Positions 20,789-28,657 of a DNA stretch of 64,000 bases are shown piece by piece (positions within the stretch are counted from its first letter, which is position 1; the number at the start of each line of letters is the position of its first letter). Source of the DNA: a virus; IMG/VR virus record IMGVR_UViG_3300041964_000029, positions 1 through 64,000 of that record; one strand, 5' to 3'. The position numbers and the translations under genes were made by a program. The notes beneath the pieces are model-generated. The model was not told the origin of the DNA. It made no database searches and was given only the letters and a program-made list of their open reading frames with translations.

Positions 20789-21955
20789 ATGAGCAAATTT
20801 GGTGATTTTTTAGGCTCAATTAATAACAGTTTTCAAATCGGAATTGGATCTTCTGCCTCTAGTTTGAGGCAGATTTTATTCCGTAATGGTTTTAATAGTT
20901 CTCTCAACTGGACACCAACAGCAGCAAGAAACATTAAACTACCAGACAGATCCGGATCAATCATATTAGATGATGATTCAAATTTTAGAAATAGGATTAT
21001 TGGTGGCAATTTTGACACTAACCCATTTCAGAGAGGTTTAACAGTAACTACTACTGCTAGCACATATCTAGCAGATAGATGGATTGCTACAACGACAGTA
21101 GCAAGATCTATGAGAACATCCAGAGTTTTAGATGCTCCTGCTTTTTTCCAGTCTGGAATGTTTACAGAGTATTGTTTAGAATATGCATATCTAGGTAGTC
21201 CAGCAACAATTCAAAGCGGTGATGCTACAGGCTTAAGGCATTGTATAGAAGGATTTTATGCAAAATATTTAATGCAAAAACCTTTTATAGTTTCATTTTG
21301 GGTTAAGTCTTCAAAAACTGGGATCTATGCTATATCTGCTAGGAATGGTGCAACAGCAACGGATCGATCATGCGTTATTGAATATACAATATCTATTGCT
21401 AATAAATGGGAATATAAAAATATAGTTTTTCCTAGTTCTCCATCGTTAGGTGATTGGAATTATACAAACGGATCAGGATTATTTTTAACTTGGCAATTAG
21501 CAACCGGATCAACTTTTATAACATCAACTCTCAATAGCTGGATCACTGGTAATTTTGTAGCATCTCCTAATTGTGTTAATTGGTTAGATACAACAAACGC
21601 ATATTTTAGAATTGCATTAGTTCAATGTGAAGCAGGATCAGAAGCAACAATATTCGAAGAAAGAAGCGCCATAAAAGAGTTTTCAATCTGCCAGAGATAC
21701 TATCATGAGATGCATTTATCGCAACGATTCGCGGCAACAGCATCCGGACAATTTTCTAGTTCTACTATTATTTTTCCTGTTGCAATGCGATCAACTCCAA
21801 CAGCAATATTATTAAATGCCCCACAACGGGTTAATTTATCGGCTGTAAATATTGGTGCTACTAATTCACAATATGGACGATATGAAATACAAGCTAATGC
21901 AAGCGGAGATGCTTATGCATTATTTGATCGGTTTTCCTTTAATGCTGAGATCTAA
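20789..21955 (+). CDS. Tail fibre protein with carbohydrate-binding-like domain
   Basis: 388 residues. After the shared N-terminus, RNIKLPDRSGSIILDDDSN and then IIGGNFDTNPFQRGLTVTT with YLADRW are the signature of a very common phage fibre domain. The C-terminal KEFSICQRYYHEM motif near residue 300 is the usual partner of that domain. It probably contacts host surface polysaccharide. The shared N-terminus with the previous gene suggests duplication. Confidence 0.75.
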   Translation: MSKFGDFLGSINNSFQIGIGSSASSLRQILFRNGFNSSLNWTPTAARNIKLPDRSGSIILDDDSNFRNRIIGGNFDTNPFQRGLTVTTTASTYLADRWIATTTVARSMRTSRVLDAPAFFQSGMFTEYCLEYAYLGSPATIQSGDATGLRHCIEGFYAKYLMQKPFIVSFWVKSSKTGIYAISARNGATATDRSCVIEYTISIANKWEYKNIVFPSSPSLGDWNYTNGSGLFLTWQLATGSTFITSTLNSWITGNFVASPNCVNWLDTTNAYFRIALVQCEAGSEATIFEERSAIKEFSICQRYYHEMHLSQRFAATASGQFSSSTIIFPVAMRSTPTAILLNAPQRVNLSAVNIGATNSQYGRYEIQANASGDAYALFDRFSFNAEI

Positions 21956-21957
21956 AA

Positions 21958-22389
21958 ATGTATATTGAATTATCAAACGGTTTTATAAAATTAGGCGATT
22001 CTATTATCCCTGATGATGTAAATAATAACGACTATCGAAAATATTTAGAATGGTTAAACGCTGGTAACGTTCCACAAGTTGAAATTATTGAACCGATAGA
22101 AGACAATCCTAAATGGAATGAATTTAGATCGTTAATGTTAAACGATCAGGATTACCAATTCATGCTAATTAGTGTAATGTCTCCTACCTATGGCGGATTA
22201 GGGAATTGGCTAGGCACTACGATGCAGCAAATAATTAGTATGCCAGATCCCTCTATAAGCCTTTTAAAGCCTCTATGGAATCAAATTGTAAGCATTCATC
22301 AACCTAAAGCAGAAAGAGTCTTAAAATGGCAAGAATACGCCAATCAGACAAAGGTGCCTATAACATTTAATTCAAATGGTTCAATATGA
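21958..22389 (+). CDS. Fibre-associated small protein
   Basis: 143 residues, starting 2 bases after the fibre gene. The segment DYRKYLEWLNAGNVPQVE resembles the Y-x-x-WL-x-x-GN-x-P motif of small fibre-associated or fibre-chaperone proteins. No other clue to function. Confidence 0.5.
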   Translation: MYIELSNGFIKLGDSIIPDDVNNNDYRKYLEWLNAGNVPQVEIIEPIEDNPKWNEFRSLMLNDQDYQFMLISVMSPTYGGLGNWLGTTMQQIISMPDPSISLLKPLWNQIVSIHQPKAERVLKWQEYANQTKVPITFNSNGSI

Positions 22390-22446
22390 TTCCTGTGTTA
22401 AAGAGTCTTTAATAAATAACAAGGAATCAAATTAAAATATAGTTAA

Positions 22447-22472
22447 AACTTATGTTATAATTAGCATAAGTT
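22447..22472 (+). promoter_or_regulatory. Inverted repeat over a -10 box upstream of the terminase genes
   Basis: AACTTATG and CATAAGTT flank a 10-base centre containing TATAAT (22456-22461). The -35 candidate TTAAAA is weak. An inverted repeat straddling the -10 suggests a repressor site. Confidence 0.45.
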
Positions 22473-22493
22473 GATAAAATCTCATGTTTAATT

Positions 22494-23072
22494 ATGAGTA
22501 GTGAAACGTTAAAACAGAAATTTTTAGAAAAGCTTTGTGAATCTGCTGATATAGCGGAGGCTTTATCATCTGTTGATATGCAAATGCATCATCTAATGGC
22601 ATGGTGCAAAAACGATGAAGAGTTTGACAAATCATATAGATCATTAAAACATCTTATATGTTCTCATCTAAAGAGCGAAGCTTACATGGCTGCTATTAAG
22701 GCAGTAGTAACAGAATTGACTGATCCTATGAGTAGGAAAGTACTCACAATAACAAATGAGATTATCTATGCTGTAGATGAAGATGGTGAAGAAAAACAAG
22801 TTGGCAGAAAGATCAAAACTGATACTAGAGATAGACCGATCGCAGCTTGGGCTATTAAAGAAGCTTTAACAACTGATAGCTTTTTAAAAGCGTTAGATCA
22901 TATGGTATCTGATGGAGTTTTGAGCAATGATCAATATAAAAAGCTGTTAACTGATGCTGATAAATGTACAGCATCTATGAGAGAAACTATTGGGCGTACT
23001 GATACTAATAAAGACTCTTTAACAGAAAGAACGGCAATTGCTCTTATCCGTCAAGCTGTTGAGGAGCATTGA
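22494..23072 (+). CDS. Putative terminase small subunit
   Basis: 192 residues directly upstream of the large terminase. The N-terminal 60 residues look like a helix-turn-helix (EKLCESADIAEALSSVDMQMHHLMAWCKNDEEF), as in many small terminases; the rest is helical with a charged C-terminus. It would recognise phage DNA for packaging. Contains a palindrome copy read NKDSLT. Confidence 0.65.
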   Translation: MSSETLKQKFLEKLCESADIAEALSSVDMQMHHLMAWCKNDEEFDKSYRSLKHLICSHLKSEAYMAAIKAVVTELTDPMSRKVLTITNEIIYAVDEDGEEKQVGRKIKTDTRDRPIAAWAIKEALTTDSFLKALDHMVSDGVLSNDQYKKLLTDADKCTASMRETIGRTDTNKDSLTERTAIALIRQAVEEH

Positions 23073-23079
23073 CAGACTA

Positions 23080-24518
23080 ATGCTTAAATCTATTCGTTCG
23101 AATGCTCAGTCTGCAATTACAAAAAAAGAAAAATCGGTTGTAGATATTTCAAAAATTGATGACTCTTATGCAGATAAAGATCCTTATTTCTTGAAATATC
23201 AAGTTGATAAAGTAAGAATTAAAAATGATAAAAACCTTAAATTAAAAGTCATAGTTTGGCGTAAATCTAGACAGATTGGCGCATCTTTTGTAATGTCTTA
23301 TATTTGTTTTATGGATGCAATACAAGACATTAGAGATTGTGTTTATACATCTTACAATAAAGACTCAGCAAAGCAATTTATTAAGATGTTCGTAAATGGG
23401 CTACACTTGCGAACATAGCATTCGAATTTGTTGCCAGAAGTCAGGCAATCAACATTAATAACATTAATGTATTTGAGGTCAAATTTAATAATGGTAGAAC
23501 AATCACAGCAATTGCTGGTAATGCCAATAACTTACGTGCGAAGCCTGGTAATGGCATTGTAATAGATGAGGCTGCATATCGGATTGAGCCTCTAGAAGAT
23601 ATAATCGCGGCTGCAATGGCTACTGTGATACACGGCGGATGGATCTTTATTACATCTACTCATGCGGGTATTGACGCTGATTTTAATAAATTAATTCTAA
23701 AAATTGAAGCTGGTGAATTGCCTTATGAATTAGTTACTACAACTTTTAGAGATGCGATCGCTGATGGTTTATATAAGGTTATATGTAATAAAAATAAGAT
23801 TGAATGGACTTTAGAAGGTGAATTAGAATGGATCAAATCCGTTTATGCATATTATGGAATTAGAGCGAGTGAAGAATTAGACGTTTTACCAGGAGATTTT
23901 AAGGGAGGTGATAAAATATTTTCACCTTCAATCTTCACTAAATATCATGTTACTAACTACGATGGATTAGTCTATTTTAGATATTATGACATTGCCTCAT
24001 CTACGGATGCTGATGCTTACTACTCTGCTGATGTTTTAGTTGCTTATGATGAAAGCATAGAAAAACTAATCATCCTAGATTACAATGCTGCACAACTAAC
24101 ACCAATGGAAGGTGATACAGATATGGAGGACGTAGTTAAGCGATCGCCTTATGGCTGCATACATTTAATCGAAATTGAACCAGGAGCATCCGGTATCAAG
24201 TATGTAGAGTATATGAAAGATAGATTAGATAATTACACTGTCTTTGGTTATCGTCCATTACTGAGCAAATTACAAAGGGCGATACCTGTTGGCAATGCTG
24301 CTAATAAAGGTAAAGTGGTAATTTCTGATATGCTCTATCACGATAATAACGGTGTAGAAAGATGTGAGTTTGTAGAAATTATCAGAAAATTTGATGGAAA
24401 AAAACAACCTTTAGTTAATGACTTAGTTGATTGCCTATCAGGTATATATGACTACTTCAGACAAAATTATGGCGATAGCAGCAAAGCAGAAAAATATGAT
24501 TCGTTATTTGGTGAATAA
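23080..24518 (+). CDS. terL: Terminase large subunit, interrupted by one frameshift
   Basis: Start ATG at 23080 with GAGGAG at 23061-23066. The first frame stops at 23418, but one added A at the run near 23383 reads straight through (IKDVRKWATLANIAFEF) into the downstream ORF. The ATPase domain has VWRKSRQIGAS near residue 60, a Walker A variant of the Mu gp28-like class, and IVIDEAA near residue 163 as Walker B. The nuclease part starts near YYDIASSTDADAY. Corrected length is about 479 aa. It powers and cuts DNA during packaging, so a truly broken copy would be lethal. Confidence 0.82.
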
Positions 24519-24535
24519 TTCCTGTGTGTTGCCTC

Positions 24536-24613
24536 TGAGCCTCTTAAAGACTCTTTAGAAGGTATAAAGGTACAATCTACCAGGAATCAAGTTAAACACG
24601 TTATAAGGATTCT
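24536..24613 (+). repeat. Duplicated leader cassette, copy 1
   Basis: About 75 bp shared with 24777-24862: palindrome (24544-24558), then ACAATCTACCAGGAATCAA and AAACACGTTATA before the start codon. It combines both iterated motifs and precedes a tiny membrane protein gene. Confidence 0.75.
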
Positions 24614-24694
24614 ATGACAGCGTTAATTGTTGTAATTTCAATCTTTTTGATAGTTGTGTTAGCAGGAATGGTTAAGGACTATTTAGGGTTATGA
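24614..24694 (+). CDS. Tiny single-span membrane protein 1 (26 aa)
   Basis: MTALIVVISIFLIVVLAGMVKDYLGL: one hydrophobic helix (residues 2-19) and a short basic/polar tail. Its TGA overlaps the next ATG (ATGA). First of five such genes in a row. Role unknown; holin-like, lysis-accessory or host-membrane modulation are all possible. Confidence 0.6.
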   Translation: MTALIVVISIFLIVVLAGMVKDYLGL

Positions 24695-24777
24695 AAGCAT
24701 TTTTCATTGTTGTTTTAATTCTACTCATCCTATTAACTATCGGATTACTTCTAGATAGTTGGCTCAATCCACCTTAA
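24691..24777 (+). CDS. Tiny single-span membrane protein 2 (28 aa)
   Basis: Starts MKAFFIVVLILLILLTIGLL and ends LDSWLNPP. One hydrophobic helix after a Lys. Coupled to the previous gene by a 4-base overlap. Confidence 0.6.
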   Translation: MKAFFIVVLILLILLTIGLLLDSWLNPP

Positions 24778-24863
24778 AAGCCTCTTAAAGACTCTTTAGA
24801 AGTTCTAAAGGTACAATCTACCAGGAATCAAGTTAAACACGTTATAGAGGCATATAGGAGCAA
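24777..24863 (+). repeat. Duplicated leader cassette, copy 2
   Basis: Second copy of the leader at 24536-24613, again with a palindrome (24785-24799) and CAGGAATCA. The final part differs: ATAGGAG gives a good ribosome site 5 bases before the ATG at 24864. Confidence 0.75.
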
Positions 24864-24962
24864 ATGATACTAACAATCATGATCGGATGTTTAATATTTC
24901 TAGGTTTGTTTTTCATTTTTGTTATGCTGATTGAGGCTGTTAACCGCTATTACAGGAATTAG
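24864..24962 (+). CDS. Tiny single-span membrane protein 3 (32 aa)
   Basis: Starts MILTIMIGCLIFLGLFFIFV, one hydrophobic helix of about 22 residues, then a polar tail EAVNRYYRN. Has the clearest ribosome site of the five (AGGAG). The stop is 5 bases before the next start. Confidence 0.6.
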   Translation: MILTIMIGCLIFLGLFFIFVMLIEAVNRYYRN

Positions 24963-24967
24963 AGAGA

Positions 24968-25063
24968 ATGTTAGGATTTGTTGCCGTTTATGTAATCGTT
25001 GCAGTCTTATTTGGTGTAGGCTTATTTTTCAGGATGTTGGTTAAACTACTGTTAGATAAATAA
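24968..25063 (+). CDS. Tiny single-span membrane protein 4 (31 aa)
   Basis: Starts MLGFVAVYVIVAVLFGVGLF, one hydrophobic helix followed by basic FRMLVKLLLDK. The ribosome site AGAGAG overlaps the previous stop. Confidence 0.58.
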   Translation: MLGFVAVYVIVAVLFGVGLFFRMLVKLLLDK

Positions 25064-25066
25064 ATC

Positions 25067-25162
25067 ATGATAATACTCTTGTTTATTGCCTACACGATCA
25101 TATGGGTAACACTTGTGGGGTACGTCCTCTGGCATTTAATAAAAAGTTATGGGAGAAAATAG
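25067..25162 (+). CDS. Tiny single-span membrane protein 5 (31 aa)
   Basis: Starts MIILLFIAYTIIWVTLVGYV, one aromatic-rich hydrophobic helix followed by LWHLIKSYGRK. Last gene before the strong terminator at 25193-25224. Confidence 0.55.
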   Translation: MIILLFIAYTIIWVTLVGYVLWHLIKSYGRK

Positions 25163-25192
25163 TACTGCATTACTAGAGTACAAATACCCACT

Positions 25193-25224
25193 AAAAAAAA
25201 ACCCACTAAGCTTAGTGGGTTTTT
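25193..25224. terminator. Bidirectional intrinsic terminator
   Basis: Perfect 10-bp palindrome ACCCACTAAGCTTAGTGGGT flanked by eight A on the left and TTTT on the right. It closes the terminase unit and the leftward small-gene array, which converge here. Confidence 0.9.
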
Positions 25225-25233
25225 GTCTGCCTC

Positions 25234-25383
25234 TTAAATTGGATCTGATGCTGCTAGTTCATAACCTTCTAACCACCAATCAAACTCTTCACAGTCTTCA
25301 AACCAGGGATTATCCTCTCTTAATTCTTTATTCCAGAATGCATCATAACCTTGATTAATTATCTGCTCTTTTGTTTTTCTCAT
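25234..25383 (-). CDS. Ribosome modulation factor-like small protein
   Basis: 49 residues from the ATG at 25383, preferred over an upstream start at 25416 because it gives an ATGA overlap with the preceding gene. The pattern EQIINQGYDAFWNKEL, then NPW, then WWLEGYELA matches the RMF/CrpP-like layout (G-x-x-A...NP...W-x-x-G-x-x-A). RMF proteins hibernate ribosomes; phage members may modulate host translation. Family call is by pattern only. Confidence 0.6.
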   Translation of the reverse strand: MRKTKEQIINQGYDAFWNKELREDNPWFEDCEEFDWWLEGYELAASDPI

Positions 25384-25667
25384 TTTGAAACATCCTTTAA
25401 GAAACTCTGTCTGCATAGCTGATAATATTCGGAGAAAGCTGCTGTGATCCGCGATCGCTCATTCGCCCATTTTTTACCAGGAAAATTAATATTGACAAAT
25501 TTAGCACCATACGCGAAACCCCATTCTAAATTCTCCATCTGCTTAAGGATTACTCGAATATCAGATTTACGATATCCGGCTTGTGTTAAATAATTTGTAA
25601 TCGCGGTGGTTAAAAACTTGCGATCGGTTGCTTCTGTGTGTTGTACTGAATCTGGAAAGTATACCAT
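25380..25667 (-). CDS. Hypothetical protein
   Basis: 95 residues, basic, mixed alpha/beta (GYRKSDIRVILKQMENLEW). Start preceded by CAGGAATCATC, which provides AGGA. Coupled to the RMF-like gene by ATGA. Transcribed from the cassette promoter at 25668-25790. No family recognised. Confidence 0.6.
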   Translation of the reverse strand: MVYFPDSVQHTEATDRKFLTTAITNYLTQAGYRKSDIRVILKQMENLEWGFAYGAKFVNINFPGKKWANERSRITAAFSEYYQLCRQSFLKDVSK

Positions 25668-25790
25668 GATGATTCCTGTTGGCTCCGGTGTAGTTTGTTT
25701 TCTCTTGTCTTTACCAAGTATAAGCTAAAGACTCTTTAATCGTTCACTATTTTAGAAAAGAACTGTCACACACTCGCTATGTGACAGTTC
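25668..25790 (-). promoter_or_regulatory. Transcription cassette 1 (terminator hairpin + palindrome promoter + leader)
   Basis: Reading leftward: hairpin GAACTGTCACA...TGTGACAGTTC (25760-25790) followed by a T-rich stretch, then the 15-bp palindrome (25725) just upstream of -10 TATACT, then the common leader with GGAG. Ends one gene and starts the next. Confidence 0.75.
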
Positions 25791-25804
25791 TTTTTTTTCT
25801 ATTC

Positions 25805-26014
25805 TTAAATTACTGCAACTGTAGCGCGTGTAGAAATTTGTCCAGCAATTCTATAAGCCTTATCAATGTGTAATGTAATAGCTTTTGTTTTATCGCGGCA
25901 AAAATGAAATCCGTTAAATTCTTGCTCTGAATCCAATTCATTACACAGGTAGAAATTTTTGCCCCAAAGTTCTTTGTTCCAAGTCAGTGATGTAAATAAA
26001 ATTCTAGCTTGCAT
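25805..26014 (-). CDS. Hypothetical protein (cassette cargo)
   Basis: 69 residues from ATG 26014, chosen because ACCGGAG lies 9 bases upstream in the shared leader; a longer GTG/TTG frame merely translates that leader. Aromatic-rich N-terminus (MQARILFTSLTWNKELWGKN), two cysteines, beta-rich end. No recognised family. Confidence 0.6.
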   Translation of the reverse strand: MQARILFTSLTWNKELWGKNFYLCNELDSEQEFNGFHFCRDKTKAITLHIDKAYRIAGQISTRATVAVI

Positions 26015-26126
26015 TGTTTTCGGCTCCGGTGTAATTTCTCTTGTCTTCACCAAGTATAGTCTAAAGACTCTTTAATCGTCCACTGTTTTAGAAAAGAACT
26101 GTCACACACTCGCTATGTGACAGTTC
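26015..26126 (-). promoter_or_regulatory. Transcription cassette 2
   Basis: Hairpin 26096-26126; -35 TGGACG (26077-26082), 18-bp spacer holding the palindrome (26061), -10 TATACT (26053-26058). Shorter leader than most but the same ACCGGAG site. Confidence 0.75.
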
Positions 26127-26137
26127 ACTAGTTGAGC

Positions 26138-26563
26138 CTATGCCCAATTACGAACAATGATTTGAGCAGGATTAACAGCCCTACGCTGTTCTAAAAAGTA
26201 TTCTTGCTCTAAAGCGTTCAAAGCAGCCTGAATCGTAGCATAGCTTAAGCCTGTAACCGTGTGTAGCGCTTGCATGACTGGATCACTTAGATAGCTGCTA
26301 TCATCTGCTTTAAGACTTTTTAAGACGGTCTTAATCACTTCTTTGGTGTCAACGTTCCAAGCTTCAGTAATATCACAAACAACATTCTTTTTAATGCGTC
26401 CAGTTTGCTCCATCAATTGCCAGATTTTAGAAGCATATTTTTTCTCAACATTTACCGAGCAGACCATCACATCTAAAAAAGTTTTTTTAGTTATGGTTGA
26501 ACCTGTTGAAAGAAAGCTAAATGAAGCAGCAGAAGTGAAGTTGTCAACAGTTAAAGTAGTCAT
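26138..26563 (-). CDS. Hypothetical protein, possible winged-helix
   Basis: 141 residues. After a Thr/Ser-rich N-terminus, residues 45-135 are helical and end in LHTVTGLSYATIQAALNALEQEYFLEQRR, which reads like a winged helix-turn-helix with a wing. Possibly a regulator or anti-host DNA-binding factor; uncertain. Confidence 0.6.
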   Translation of the reverse strand: MTTLTVDNFTSAASFSFLSTGSTITKKTFLDVMVCSVNVEKKYASKIWQLMEQTGRIKKNVVCDITEAWNVDTKEVIKTVLKSLKADDSSYLSDPVMQALHTVTGLSYATIQAALNALEQEYFLEQRRAVNPAQIIVRNWA

Positions 26564-26673
26564 TGTTTTTGGCTCCGGTGTTTTCTCTTGTCTTCACCAA
26601 GTATAGGTTAAAGACTCTTTAATCGTCCACTGTTTTAGAAAAGAACTGTCACACACTCGCTATATGACAGTTC
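26564..26673 (-). promoter_or_regulatory. Transcription cassette 3
   Basis: Same layout: hairpin 26643-26673 with one arm change (TATATGACAG), palindrome 26608, -10 TATACT, leader with ACCGGAG. Confidence 0.75.
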
Positions 26674-26685
26674 AGCGATCGCCGT

Positions 26686-27033
26686 TTACTTTGTTGCTAA
26701 AATTTTACCAATAACCGTGTAGCGTCTTAATGTCATTGCTGAGAAATTTCTTCTTTTGTAATACTCAGCCCGATCTAATTCGCATAGTAACGGCTGATCA
26801 GCCGTTATCTTCTGCATAGCAATCCAGAGGATAAATCGACAGTTACAGCTACTCATTAATAAGCCTATGCCTTCATATCGATCTAACAGCCGTTTGTTAT
26901 AATCACCCTGTAACCATCGCTTCATTGACAAATATGAACTATTCGATTCATAAGAATCACCAACAATTCGTTTAACTAAGTACTTAGGATCTGTCAAATC
27001 TTCTACTGTCGTTTTTGCTGCTGTAAGGCTCAT
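26686..27033 (-). CDS. Hypothetical protein (cassette cargo)
   Basis: 115 residues, basic, helical, with three cysteines in SSCNCRFILW near the middle and a basic end (YYKRRNFSAMTLRRYTVIGK). Start has CCGGAGC upstream, but the promoter part of the cassette is degenerate here (27034-27064). No family recognised. Confidence 0.55.
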   Translation of the reverse strand: MSLTAAKTTVEDLTDPKYLVKRIVGDSYESNSSYLSMKRWLQGDYNKRLLDRYEGIGLLMSSCNCRFILWIAMQKITADQPLLCELDRAEYYKRRNFSAMTLRRYTVIGKILATK

Positions 27034-27081
27034 TACTTGCTCCGGTGTAAACTGTACGGTTAACTTGATTCAGATACCTTG

Positions 27082-27101
27082 TAGGGGCATATATGCCCCT
27101 A
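27082..27101. terminator. Hairpin without U run
   Basis: 20-bp perfect palindrome TAGGGGCATATATGCCCCTA between two leftward genes. No clear T run on either side, so weak terminator or a protein site. Confidence 0.5.
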
Positions 27102-27111
27102 TCCTCAAACG

Positions 27112-27360
27112 TTAACGGTAAACATCTAACCCTTCTAACTGCTGACCAGCTTCTAAGATTTTACCATTGATCAATTTTTCCTCTAATCGTTGCAGTAGTC
27201 TAGAGGTGTCATCATCAAAAGGTGAAAAATCATTAGTTTCTAGATTAAGGACTGAACAATTTTCACCTGTAGAAACAACTGTTAATTTACTTGAAAGAAC
27301 TTCAGGATTACCGTTAACAGCAGATAGGAAACGATTAAGATCAACAACTGACACTTGCAT
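27112..27360 (-). CDS. Hypothetical protein
   Basis: 82 residues, acidic (NLETNDFSPFDDDTSRLLQRLE). Preceded by a promoter with variant palindrome. No known motif. Confidence 0.55.
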   Translation of the reverse strand: MQVSVVDLNRFLSAVNGNPEVLSSKLTVVSTGENCSVLNLETNDFSPFDDDTSRLLQRLEEKLINGKILEAGQQLEGLDVYR

Positions 27361-27425
27361 GATTTTTGAGCCTCTAAATTTTTTCCGTCTTTACCAAGTC
27401 TAGTCTAAAGGTTCTTTAATGTCAA
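27361..27425 (-). promoter_or_regulatory. Cassette-type promoter with variant palindrome
   Basis: Minus strand: TTGACA, 17-bp spacer containing TTAAAGAACCTTTAG (two arm changes), TAGACT. Best -35 of the set paired with a poor palindrome. No hairpin. Confidence 0.65.
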
Positions 27426-27670
27426 GAGATTAGACCTAATTCTTTTAACTCCTGATTAAGTGCTATTGAACAAGAATCAAAATCCGGAAAATTTACAGCA
27501 CCAGTACGGCGGATTAATGTTTCATATTCTGGAGGACGTTTAAGAAATTCTAAAACACCTGTACTTAAATTATACTGAGCCTCACGCAAAATGATATTAT
27601 CGCTGTCTAATTCAAAAATAAAAACCTCTTTAGCTTTAACAGAAATACTAAAATCGAAAACAGTACCCAT
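27422..27670 (-). CDS. Hypothetical protein
   Basis: 82 residues, beta-rich (GTVFDFSISVKAKEVFIFEL), acidic. Its TGA overlaps the -35 of the downstream promoter. No family recognised. Confidence 0.5.
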   Translation of the reverse strand: MGTVFDFSISVKAKEVFIFELDSDNIILREAQYNLSTGVLEFLKRPPEYETLIRRTGAVNFPDFDSCSIALNQELKELGLIS

Positions 27671-27717
27671 CTATTGAACCAATAAACTATATAAATATTC
27701 TACCACATATATAAGAA

Positions 27718-27747
27718 AAGACAGGCAGAATAAAATCTACCTGTCTT
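27718..27747 (-). terminator. Intrinsic terminator
   Basis: AAGACAGG / CCTGTCTT stem extended by AGA/TCT with one mismatch; leftward RNA then reads TCTTTTCTT. Ends the 28353-27810 unit. Confidence 0.65.
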
Positions 27748-27809
27748 GTTAACACCGGATGTTGGTCTGCTAGTCCCAACTGTTTTAACCTTTTCAGGTA
27801 AGCTAATTT

Positions 27810-28022
27810 TTAAGACTTCGGATCCATTCGGTAGAGAATCTGATCTTTTGTTTCGCTTATTTCTGCCTCTAGAGTTTTCTGACCTTCTAAGGCTATTGCA
27901 GCAGCACCAACCATTGATCGTTTTGTAGCCTTAGAATACAAACGGTGATATGCTTCTTTTTTCTGGTAGAGGCTGTATAGATGATCTATCAGTTGTTCGT
28001 TAGTCAGTAGAGATAGCATCAT
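27810..28022 (-). CDS. Hypothetical coiled-coil protein
   Basis: 70 residues, helical throughout (LIDHLYSLYQKKEAYHRLYS, then TLEAEISETKDQILYRM). Overlaps the preceding gene by about 20 bases, so coupled. Confidence 0.5.
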   Translation of the reverse strand: MMLSLLTNEQLIDHLYSLYQKKEAYHRLYSKATKRSMVGAAAIALEGQKTLEAEISETKDQILYRMDPKS

Positions 28023-28353
28023 TTCTCCTAATACGGATTTTTTTGTCAGCTTGTTTAGGTGTCAGGTTATACAATTGCATATATTTCTGCTCAATCTGCT
28101 TAACTAATGGTGTCAGCTTAAAAGCCAATTCAAAAATTTCAACAGGTGCAGAAATTTTTATATTTGATTTACCGATTTTTCCTCCAACAACTACTTTGAT
28201 TAAATCTGAGATTACATCATCAACATCAAAGATAATATACCCATCTGCGATGTGTTGCAAAATCTCGAATGATTCCTGTGTAACACTTTCTAAAGTTGTC
28301 TTAATCTCGTTAGTGTCAGTGTTGAGTGTTGCAGCCCGATTAGTGTTAGCCAT
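28000..28353 (-). CDS. Hypothetical protein
   Basis: 117 residues: Thr/Asn-rich N-terminus, then a helical/beta core (DVISDLIKVVVGGKIGKSNI) and a basic end (KQADKKIRIRRND). No recognised family. Confidence 0.55.
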   Translation of the reverse strand: MANTNRAATLNTDTNEIKTTLESVTQESFEILQHIADGYIIFDVDDVISDLIKVVVGGKIGKSNIKISAPVEIFELAFKLTPLVKQIEQKYMQLYNLTPKQADKKIRIRRNDAISTD

Positions 28354-28412
28354 TTTTTGCTCCGGTGTAATTTGTTCTTAACCAAGTATAATCTGAAGAG
28401 TCTTTAACGTCA
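28354..28412 (-). promoter_or_regulatory. Cassette-type promoter
   Basis: Minus strand: TTGACG, 17-bp spacer TTAAAGACTCTTCAGAT, TATACT, then leader with ACCGGAGC 7 bases before the ATG. The cleanest example of the palindrome (one change) filling the whole promoter spacer. Confidence 0.8.
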
Positions 28413-28628
28413 AGTAGATTTAGACTCTAATTTTTCGGCATATTCTTTTGCCTCTTTTTGACTGTTCAGCACACTAGCAACCTTCACACCATCTTTTTCT
28501 AGATTGTATGCCTGTGGAGTATTACAACCCATAAACAGGGGCACTATTTTATAACGTCCACATCTACTTAAAACCCAACCTTGCCTACTCATAGACCATT
28601 TAACTAACGTATCCTGTTTACGTGGCAT
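28410..28628 (-). CDS. Hypothetical small basic protein
   Basis: 72 residues: MPRKQDTLVKWSMSRQGWVL, then GRYKIVPLFMG, a beta-hairpin-like core with a charged helical end (KEAKEYAEKLESK). Reads like small phage nucleic-acid-associated proteins, but unassigned. Confidence 0.55.
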   Translation of the reverse strand: MPRKQDTLVKWSMSRQGWVLSRCGRYKIVPLFMGCNTPQAYNLEKDGVKVASVLNSQKEAKEYAEKLESKST

Positions 28629-28657
28629 AATGTCCTCCGGTGTTTTTCCTCTATCGG

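Noticed and set aside
19532-22389. Diversity-generating retroelement on the fibre genes
   Set aside because: No reverse transcriptase and no template/variable repeat pair found in the window.
1131-24190. CCGGAT/ATCCGG as a further iterated motif
   Set aside because: Frequent by eye, but only 6 bp and often inside codon pairs; I cannot separate it from composition without counting.
25149-25358. Plus-strand 69-codon ORF across the convergent terminator
   Set aside because: It runs through a strong bidirectional terminator and overlaps the RMF-like gene antisense.
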